This document shows positions 56,311-64,000 of a stretch of DNA of 64,000 bases, piece by piece. A program made the translations under genes and the position numbers. The notes beneath the pieces were generated by a model. It was not told where the DNA came from. It worked only from the letters and a program-made list of their open reading frames with translations, and made no database searches. Every line of letters starts with the position of its first letter. The first letter of the stretch is position 1. The stretch is from Hedera helix (Eukaryota; Streptophyta; Magnoliopsida; Apiales; Araliaceae), in NCBI GenBank assembly GCA_947179155.2, contig OX359276.1, positions 45,073,953 through 45,137,952 on the forward strand, read 5' to 3'.

Positions 56311-57559
56311 AATATTGTTCAAACAATACCACTAGTTAACCTTTTAATTGTGTTAACTTAAGTCTTTATTTTATACATTTAGATATCATTAAGTCACTAA
56401 TAAACTTTACATATATGGTTTAGTATTGAAATACACTCATTTTACATGTATTTCAACTTAAATTTTCATTAAAAACTCAACCCGGACCGACCCGACCCGA
56501 CCCGGACCACTAAAACAGGTTTTTAACAGAATGTTTGACCGCTGCGGCGGTGGTTTCCACCGCTGCGGCGGTGGTACAAATTTTCTGAAACCCGAATTTG
56601 AGGACTGCCCGACCCTCCGACGCTCCGACAGCCATAACTTCTTCATTTTAAAACATTTTAAGGTGATTCTTGAGTCCATTCTCATCAGAATTTCCCCCTC
56701 TACAATTTCTCTTTATAACACAAATCCAAATTCCAAACGTAACTAGACTAAAAACTGCTCACAAGGATAAGGTGAAAACTAACTTCACAAATCCTTGGTT
56801 TTATTGGTTCAAACTTGAATAAAATGTGATCTATATGTCCAAATGACACAAACTCAGTTTTGTTAACCTTGTAACTTCTTTTTTTACAATATTCCATGGT
56901 TCAATCACATTTTTAAAACGTTTTACACGAAATTTACGGATCGAACCACTTAGGGTTTAAAAATGACATATTTTGTGGTTAAAGTCATAACTTCTTTGTT
57001 ATTCAATATTTGTGAAAGGTTCAAAAAGGGTTTTTCTTTAAAACTCATAGATCTAGCTTTCTAGCCATATAAATCCAATTTCCGATTTGTACATTTCAAA
57101 ATACAACCATAAACCTAGCGTGCATAGTTAGGGTTTACCGGTAAAATTGTGTTATGAACTTTTCTACCATTTTTATGTATTTCTAACATACCAAAACATG
57201 TTATAAACACATAGATCTATGAATATACATATATTACATAGTTAGATACTTCTAGATCATCAAAACGAGTTTTGATCGGTTAAAAATCTATTTTTAACCG
57301 ATCAAAAGCTTTCTAGACTACAAAAATGAAATAAGATGAAGTTGAGAGCACTTTTAAACCTTTGTGATTTGAAGGCTCTTCTTCTTCTTCTCCTACCAAA
57401 GTATGTGGTGAAGCTTTGTGTCATCCACCAAGCTCAACCTCTAGCTATATCACTCAACACTTAAGTGTTTCTTCTATTTTTCTCCCAAATGCTCTCTATT
57501 TTTCTCTCTAGAATTCTTGCAAATGAACTAACCAACATCACCAAGGTTGTAGGATGTCT

Positions 57560-57567
57560 TATTTATA
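57560..57567 (-). promoter_or_regulatory. TATA box in the 3' LTR
   Basis: TATAAATA on the minus strand with GGC before it and AGA after it, conserved in position with 39283-39290. The same box in the 5' LTR, outside the window, would drive the element. Confidence 0.6.
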
Positions 57568-57828
57568 GCCAACAACTAACCCTTCATTAACTTGCTAATT
57601 CACCCATGTTGGTGAAATTAAAGCCTAATCAAGCTTACTGTTCCATTGAATGACCAAGTGATAGACATATGGAATGACTAGGGTGGTTGAACAACTTATG
57701 ACATGGATGGATTTTCAAGCAATCTAGGAAATCAAGTTATCCATGTGGGGCACTCAAAAATTCAGCAAATTGAATTATCCAAGCCATTTTTCCTTTATTT
57801 TTAATGCAAAAATGTGCATATATACATC

Positions 57829-57861
<33 letters not shown>

Positions 57862-58299
57862 TGACCAAAGTTTGACCCTTATTGGACTTCACATTGGGCT
57901 TGGTAATAACTTCTATTGGGCTCATTCAATTAAATTGTTTGGGCTCAATTTAAATACCACATTGGGCTTCTTTTAAATAGTCTAGGTTACATTTAATTAA
58001 ATCAAGCATTGAGCTTGTTTAATTAATTACATGGGCTAGTAATTAAATTAATTACATGGGCTACTAGGTTAATATCTTTAACCTAGTTTATCAACTCATT
58101 TGGATATAAAATATAATCCAATTAGGTTTGCTTTAATTAATTATACACTTTGCTTTAATCCTTTAAATAAATATACAAGCACATAAGTACATTTATTTAA
58201 TTATCTAATGCACAATTAATTAATGAGAAAAATTTAAATTTATTGCTAAATATTTATTAAGTATATTTACAATGACTAATGAAATTCGTGGTCATTACA

Positions 58300-58320
58300 T
58301 TCTCCCCCCCTTATAAGAAT
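58300..58320 (-). promoter_or_regulatory. Polypurine tract (plus-strand primer site)
   Basis: On the minus strand TATAAGGGGGGGAGAA directly precedes the LTR start TGTAATGACC. This is the standard place for the primer of second-strand synthesis and fixes the element's orientation. Confidence 0.85.
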
Positions 58321-58345
58321 TCCGTCCCCGGAATTACAAATTTAA

Positions 58346-61300
58346 CTAATCAAAAAGATGCGGATAGTTAGCCCTCATCTTTTCTTCAAGCTCCCACGTA
58401 GCTTCCTCAGCGTTGTGGTTCCTCCAAAGGACTTTGACAGAATGTATAATCTTATTCCGTAATTTCTGCTCTTTCCTATCTAGTATCTGGACAGGAATTT
58501 CTTCATACGATAAGTCTTTCTCGACTTGTATTGGCTCATAGGATATGACATGTTTGTGGTCTGGTTTGTATGGTCGCAGCACTGACACATGAAACACATT
58601 GTGAATATGCTCAAGTTCAGGAGGTAAAGCTACCTCGTACGCCACTTCACCCACTCTCTTCAATATCTCGAACGGTCCTATGAACCTCGGACTCAGCTTC
58701 CCTTTCTTTCCAAATCGGATCTTCCCTTTCCAGGGAGATACCTTCATGAACACAAAACTCCCTACTTCGAAGTCTCGCTTCTGTCGATGTAAATCGGCGT
58801 ATTTCTTCTGACGGTCCTGAGCTGCTACTAGCCGAGCTTTTATTACCTTGATAATTTCTACCGTTTGTTGAACCAATTCCGGCCCCAACAATCGGCGTTC
58901 TCCTACCTCATCCCAACATAGAGGTGTTCTGCACTTCCTTCCGTACAATGCTTCGTAAGGCGGCATGCCTATGCTTGCATGATAACTATTGTTGTATGCA
59001 AACTCAACTAATGGTAGATGGTTCTCCCAACTGCCCTTGAAATCCATCACACAGGCCCTGAGCATATCTTCCAATGTCTGTATTGTTCTTTCACTTTGCC
59101 CATCGGTCTGTGGATGATATGCTGTACTCATTCTCAACTGTGTCCCCAATCTCTCCTGAAGACTTCTCCAAAATTTTGACGTGAAGCGCGGATCTCTGTC
59201 TGACACAATCGATACCGGCACCCCATGTCTTGAAACTATCTCTTTGATGTACAGTTTAGCCAACTGATCCAAACTGAACTTAATCTTGATCGACAAAAAG
59301 TGCGCTGACTTTGTTAGTCGATCTACAATCACCCATATTGCGTCAAATCCCTTCTACGTTGCTGGAAGTCCTACCACAAAATCCATTGTGATATGCTCCC
59401 ATTTCCACTCAGGAATCTCTAACGGCTGTAGTAATCCACTTGGTCTCTGATGTTCAGCCTTTACCCTTTGACAAGTTAGACATCGGCTGACACATTCTGC
59501 GACCTCCCTTTTTAAATTTGGCCACCAAAAATGCTGACGCAAATCTTGATACATCTTCGTACTTCCCGGATGTATCGAGTATCTCGTACTGTGGGCCTCT
59601 TGCAAAATCTCTTCTCGTAATTCGGGCACTAGTGGCACCCAAACACGATTTTCAAACCTTAGCAATCCCATGCTATCTTCCTTGAACTTGACCTCTTCCC
59701 CTTCGGTCATTCTCACCCTTATTCTGACACATTCTTCATCTTTGTCTTGAGCCTCTTTTATCCGATCTAACAGGGTTGGGCTCGCTTCCACTTCCATTGA
59801 CTCATTTGGGTTTCTTACCTCCAACTCCATTCGAGCCATCTCTTGAACCAATTGTTCTTGATCTGTCAAGATGAACAATTTCTCCCTGCTCTTTCTGCTT
59901 AGAGCATCTGCTACTACGTTGGCCTTGCCGGGATGATATAGAATTTCACAATCATAGTCTTTGATCAATTCTAACCATCTCCGTTGCCTCATATTTAACT
60001 CCTTCTGGGTGAAGATATACTTCAGACTCTTGTGGTCCGTGAATATCTCACATTTCTCTCCATATAAATAATGTCTCCAGATTTTAAGGGCAAACACTAC
60101 CGCAGCCAGCTCCAAGTCGTGGGTAGGGTATCCCTTCTCGTAATCCTTCAACTGTCTAGACGCATACGCAACGACCTTGCCATTTTGCATAAGCACACAG
60201 TCAAGTCCCTTGTGCGATGCGTCACTGTAGACCGTAAAACCTCCCGTATCGTCCGGTAAAGTCAACACAGGTGCTTCACTAAGTCTTTTCTTTAGCTCCT
60301 GAAAACTTTCCTCACACTTCTCCGTCCATACGTATTTCACCGTCTTCCTCGTTAGATTGGTCAGCGGTGTTGCTATCTTCGAAAAATCTTGAATGAATCT
60401 CCGATAGTAACCTGCTAACCCCAAGAAACTTCTTACCTCCGTTGGCGTCCTTGGTTGTTCCCAATTCATCACCACTTCCACCTTTGCTGGATCTACTGAA
60501 ACTCCCTCCTTGTCAATGACATGACCCAAAAATTGAACTCTCTCCAACCAGAATTCACACTTCAAAAATTTAGCATACAACTGCTCCTTTCGTAAAATCT
60601 CCAACACCACTCTTAGGTGTTCCTCATGCTCCTCCTTCGTTTTGGAATAAACCAAAATATCGTCAATGAACACGACAACAAATTTATCCAAGTACTGCTT
60701 GAATATTCTGTTCATCATGTCCATAAATGCGGCTGGCGCATTCGTCAGTCCAAACGACATCACCAGAAACTCATAATGCCCATATCGAGTTCTGAATGCC
60801 GTCTTGGGTACATCCTCATTCCTGACTTTCAACTGATGATAACCAGTCCTCAAGTCAATCTTTGAAAAGTACTTCGCCCCTTTCAATTGATCGAAAAGAT
60901 CGTCAATTCGTGGCAACGGGTACTTGTTCTTAATTATCACCTTATTCAGCTCTCTGTAATCCATACATAGCCTCATCGATCCATCCTTCTTCTTTACAAA
61001 CAGCACAGGTGCTCCCCATGGAGAAACACTTGGCTGAATGTACTTATTATCCAACAACTCCTGTAGTTGGATCATTAACTCCTTCATTTCTACCGGAGCC
61101 ATCCTATATGGTGCCTTTGATATTGGTGCTGTCCCTGGTACCAAATCAATTACAAACTCTATCTCCCTATCTGGCGGTAAACCTGGCAGTACATCTGGAA
61201 ACACGTCCATGAACTCCCTCACTACTGGTATTTGCTCCATCTCGGGATTCACCATCTGTGTGTCCACTATGTGAGCCAAATACCCTACACAACCTTTCCT

Positions 61301-62884
61301 TAACAGTTTCTTGGCCTGCATCATCGTCAGACATGCTGATTGTCCAGACGACTTGCTGCCATAAAATACGACCTTAGACCTATTTGGTGTCTTAAGGTGT
61401 ATACACTTCTTTTGACAATCAATTATAGCTCCATGGTTAAACAACCAATCCATTCCAAGTATAACGTCAAACTCCCCCAAACGTATTGGAATTAAATCTA
61501 CACTCAACTTCTGACCCCTGATTTCAGCACAACAGTTTCTATGTACATACTCTACAGGAATCACTTCTTTATTTACAACTTCTATGTTCATTGGGTTCTC
61601 TAGTTTTTGTCTAGGCAATTCTAACCGTTTAGCGAATTCATCAGACACAAATGAGCAGGTAGCGCCCGAATCAAATAATACATAAGCATTTATATCATTG
61701 ATCGGAATAATACCTGACACCACGTCTTTTGATTCGACGGCGTCCTGCACCGTCATGTTGAAAGTCCGTGCCGTTGATTTGTTCTGTGGCACCGGCCCTC
61801 CAATGGTCAGTTTGGCGTTGTTGTTGTTGTTGCTGTTGCTTCCCCTATAGCCCGAACTCCCTCCGGTGTTCTTCTTCTTCGGACAATCTTTAAATTGATG
61901 GTCCATGGCCCCGCAGGCGAAACAACCTCCCTTCCTTTTTGGTGTGGGACAATTAGGAGCGATGTGCCCCTCTTGCCCACAGTTATAGCAGACATTTCTT
62001 CCTTTCATGCACTCCCCGGTGTGGTTCTTTCCGCACTGACTGCATTTATTAGCTTTCTTCGATTCACTGCCCTGGGGTGTCCCCGAACTGCTGTTGTTAT
62101 TCCATTTGCGTTTGTTCGAGTTGCTGCCCCCACTGCTGCCCTCTCGGTTTCCTCCATCACCTTTCTTCTTGTTCCGCTCCTGGTTGTGCTTATTCAAAGC
62201 TTCATTTCCACCCTCAGCTATGATAGCTTTCTCCAGTAACGTTGCAAAGTTTGTAATCTGGAGAACAGCTACCCGACTGTAAACCCACGGTTTCAGCCCC
62301 TGTTCGAATCGTCTGGCGCGTCTCGCCTCAGTGTCCACCTGATGTGTGGCAAATCGCGCCAATTCATTGAACTTAGCGGCATACTCGGATACCGACATGT
62401 TACCTTGCTTCAGCTCTAGGAATTTAATTTCCATCCTAGCCTTTGTACTCTCTGGAAAGTAGTTTTCCAGGAATACTTCCTTGAATCGCGCCCAGGCGAT
62501 TGTTCCCTCCCCTGCTCTACTCTTATTGGCCTTCCACCAGTGGCTGGCCTCTCCTTTCATCATGAAGGTAGCAAATGAGGTCATTTGCTCCTCCCTAACT
62601 CGTGCAACCTCGAAGACTTTTTCCATCTCCTCTATCCAGGTCTGTGCTTCTATAGGATCTGTGGTTCCTTTGAACTCGGGTGGTCCTATTAATTTGAAAT
62701 CCTTAAAGGTTGCTAGTGGAGCGGCAGGGTTTGTTGCTCCAGTAGCCTCTGCGTTGCGTCCGCGGAATGCTCCCATTAGCATTTCCACGAACTCTTGGAC
62801 AGGGTTGGGTGGTACCCCTCCGGCATTTACTGACTCTTCGGGTGGTGGTGGGGGTAGTCGTTGATTCCTTCTTTGTGGCGGCAT
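58346..62884 (-). pseudogene. Chromovirus (Ty3/gypsy, Tekay-like) gag-pol, one frame with a single amber stop
   Basis: One frame of 1513 codons on the minus strand is interrupted only by TAG at 59354-59356. Gag occupies about 1-345, with a retrotransposon gag domain (WWKANKS, ARFKEVFLENYFP) and three zinc-knuckle-like motifs at about 280-345, including CYNCGQEGHIAPNC at about 297-310. Protease has DSGAT at about 403. Reverse transcriptase spans about 600-780, with YFSKIDLRTGYHQL and FVVVFIDDILVYS at about 737. RNase H has YSDASHKG at about 882 and DHKSLKYIF. Integrase has an HHCC finger at about 1105-1140 and the first catalytic Asp (ITMDFVVG) at about 1166. After the stop come the second Asp (VSDRDPRF), Glu (TDGQSERTIQTLEDML) and a C-terminal chromodomain-like segment (KVLWRNHNAEEATWE). 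Gag-pol assembles the particle, copies RNA and integrates. Start ATG 62884 precedes MPPQRRNQ. The stop makes this copy unable to produce full integrase unless read through. Confidence 0.93.
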
Positions 62885-63229
62885 TTTCTGTATAAAGAAA
62901 ATTTAATTAATTAAAGTTGTTTCAATCTTTTTACTTTCGTTTTGTAGCTTAAGTATTTTAAACTAAAGCACAAATAATCATCTTGACACATATAAACATA
63001 AACGAAAATGCATTTATATTCATATGCTAAAACACAGTGCGTAGCACTTTTACATCATAAGCATACTGCTATAAACGCTGCTAACCCCGATAGTTAAAAC
63101 AAAAGACGGGATCTAACATATCCCACAACTTCATAGAGTTGGGATTTACAACATACTAACCCTCTATCAAAACAAAAGTTGGGTTTCTACTGCATCTATG
63201 TACATACATCATAAATAAAGAAAATACAA
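62885..63229 (-). other. Spacer between the extra ORF and gag
   Basis: 345 bp of AT-rich leader with no open frame of note. The polarity of both flanking ORFs is the same, so this is internal leader of the element, not LTR. No splice site could be proven. Confidence 0.5.
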
Positions 63230-63991
63230 CTAACGGCGCATCCCTCGACGAACCGCATCGTCGTACTCCTCATCTCCAATAGCCCTGACCACACCCCTAC
63301 TGATGGTGTGCAAGGTCTGGCCTTCCTCGGCAGGGTAATAGTGCATCCTACTCTGGATTCTACCAACTGATGAGCGATAGACGTAACTGAGTCTATCTAT
63401 CCTCACCTTCTTCTCCCTAACCTCCTCCTCCAGCTCCATCATCTGCCCGTGAGCTGCATCACGCTGAATCTCCATATATAGTCTATCCTCAACTGCCTGC
63501 TGCATCTGGCCCCTCATGGCCTCCCTCTCTGCCTCTGTCTGCTGAATCTTCAGCTCAGCGGCTATCAACCTGACCTCCATCTCGGCCATCCTCGCCTTCA
63601 GCTCTATGTTCTCGCCAGAGAACATATAAGATGTATCTCGGTACTGATCCTCTGTCTGCTGGTGGATCTGGTTCTGCTCCTCAAGGTGCTGAACCCTCTC
63701 CTCTAGCTCCTCGTTAGCCGTAGTGAGAGTATCAATGATGTCACTGGCGACAGTGCCCATGCCATCAATATACTCAGCTGGCTCCTCATCCTCCTCATCA
63801 TCAGTATCAGCCTCCTCCTCACTGTACTGCCCCATAACTCCGCCCCAGACAGCGTCCTCTCTATCTCCCTCTTCGGGATCCGTCTCTGGCTCCTCGACAG
63901 GTGCAGCCACCCGTGGCTGTACTGTATCCATGTGGATATCAGTAAAAATCACCTCCTCTATAGCAGTGCTCGTCTGTCCTATCTCTGCCAT
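63230..63991 (-). CDS. Extra ORF upstream of gag, acidic coiled-coil protein, 253 aa
   Basis: ATG at 63989-63991 to a stop at 63230-63232, on the same strand as gag-pol. The N-terminal third is strongly acidic (VEEPETDPEEGDRED, EEEADTDDEEDEE). Residues about 85-205 form a long heptad-like, Gln/Glu-rich helix (ANEELEERVQHLEEQNQIHQ, ELKARMAEMEVRLIAAELKI, QMMELEEEVREKKVRIDRL), a probable coiled coil. The C-terminus is basic (DDAVRRGMRR). No catalytic motif or known domain is recognised. It has full-length open coding with low GC bias against the AT-rich leader, which argues for selection. Ty3/gypsy elements of some plant lineages (Ogre/Tat) carry an ORF upstream of gag; for a chromovirus-type element it is less usual. 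Function unknown; a role with gag or in oligomerisation would be speculation. It could instead be a captured host gene. The 5' LTR and PBS are outside the window. Confidence 0.7.
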   Translation of the reverse strand: MAEIGQTSTAIEEVIFTDIHMDTVQPRVAAPVEEPETDPEEGDREDAVWGGVMGQYSEEEADTDDEEDEEPAEYIDGMGTVASDIIDTLTTANEELEERVQHLEEQNQIHQQTEDQYRDTSYMFSGENIELKARMAEMEVRLIAAELKIQQTEAEREAMRGQMQQAVEDRLYMEIQRDAAHGQMMELEEEVREKKVRIDRLSYVYRSSVGRIQSRMHYYPAEEGQTLHTISRGVVRAIGDEEYDDAVRRGMRR

Positions 63992-64000
63992 CCTATAATA

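Larger units (their letters stand above)
54700..58299 (-). mobile_element. 3' LTR of the chromovirus element, 3600 bp
   Basis: On the plus strand it runs from TGTGACGACCCCAAATCCGG to GTGGTCATTACA. The polypurine tract and the coding region adjoin its right side, so it is the 3' LTR of a minus-strand element. U3 runs from 58299 down to about 57530, where TATAAATA at 57560-57567 marks the promoter. The rest, about 2.8 kb, would be transcribed R-U5. It contains a roughly 39-bp AT array at 55900-56310 and a GC-rich duplicated 20-mer at 56538-56575. It lies inside the older LTR (left neighbour). Confidence 0.85.

Noticed and set aside
61895..62864. Plus-strand frames of 62-127 codons opposite gag
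   Set aside because: They are antisense shadows of a GC-richer gag coding region with clear zinc knuckles on the minus strand.
63723..63998. Plus-strand Ser-rich frame of 91 codons
   Set aside because: It is the antisense of the acidic N-terminus of the extra ORF; Ser runs are the complement of Glu/Asp codons.

Overview
The window is nuclear DNA of a flowering plant, very probably a eudicot. It is AT-rich, full of nested LTR retrotransposons, MITEs and microsatellites, and its genes carry spliceosomal introns. No exact species can be named from sequence alone. Only two host genes look intact: an ELM2-SANT chromatin-type gene (about 24.83-31.7 kb, +) and an INDETERMINATE-domain (IDD/BIRD) C2H2 transcription factor (about 46.4-49.9 kb, +).

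Layout. 1-4.96 kb: a 3.2-kb solo LTR with a perfect 5-bp target duplication sits inside an older, oppositely oriented LTR of the same family. That older LTR itself interrupts a FAR1/MULE-transposase-like gene, now a pseudogene at 4.96-6.85 kb. 7.9-9.6 kb: another solo LTR with a perfect target duplication. 10.2-11.5 kb: a TIR element carrying a gene-like fragment, followed by a hairpin MITE. 12.5-13.6 kb: a C/T-rich block, a 20-24-bp minisatellite and an A/G-rich block. 14.8-25 kb: a patchwork of diverged partial copies of the ELM2-SANT gene and its upstream DNA, interrupted by CACTA-type pieces, a gag-protease-only Copia element and a small solo LTR. It ends in a 0.6-kb tandem duplication covering the promoter of the real gene.

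31.7-46.3 kb is gene-poor. It holds MITEs, a 5-kb solo LTR of the chromovirus family found again at the right end, a direct repeat around a hairpin MITE, and long TA and TAA microsatellites just upstream of the IDD promoter. The IDD gene has three coding exons, and its first intron reads as GC-AG. Downstream lie a LINE RNase H relic and a hAT-like MITE.

52.7-64 kb is a nest of two chromovirus LTR elements. A 3.6-kb LTR and its internal region (minus strand) are inserted into an older LTR whose other half is outside the window. The younger element is nearly intact: gag-protease-RT-RNase H-integrase-chromodomain is one frame broken by a single amber codon in the integrase core. An extra acidic coiled-coil ORF lies upstream of gag on the same strand. 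The 5' LTR, primer-binding site and second target duplication lie beyond the right edge.

The two host genes are unrelated in function, and there is no operon-like organisation. The most interesting signals are the extra ORF of the retroelement, the rearranged ELM2-SANT copies and duplicated promoter, the GC-AG intron, the strand-asymmetric block and the captured fragment in the TIR element. All identities are by eye from translated motifs and repeat comparison; no database search was possible.
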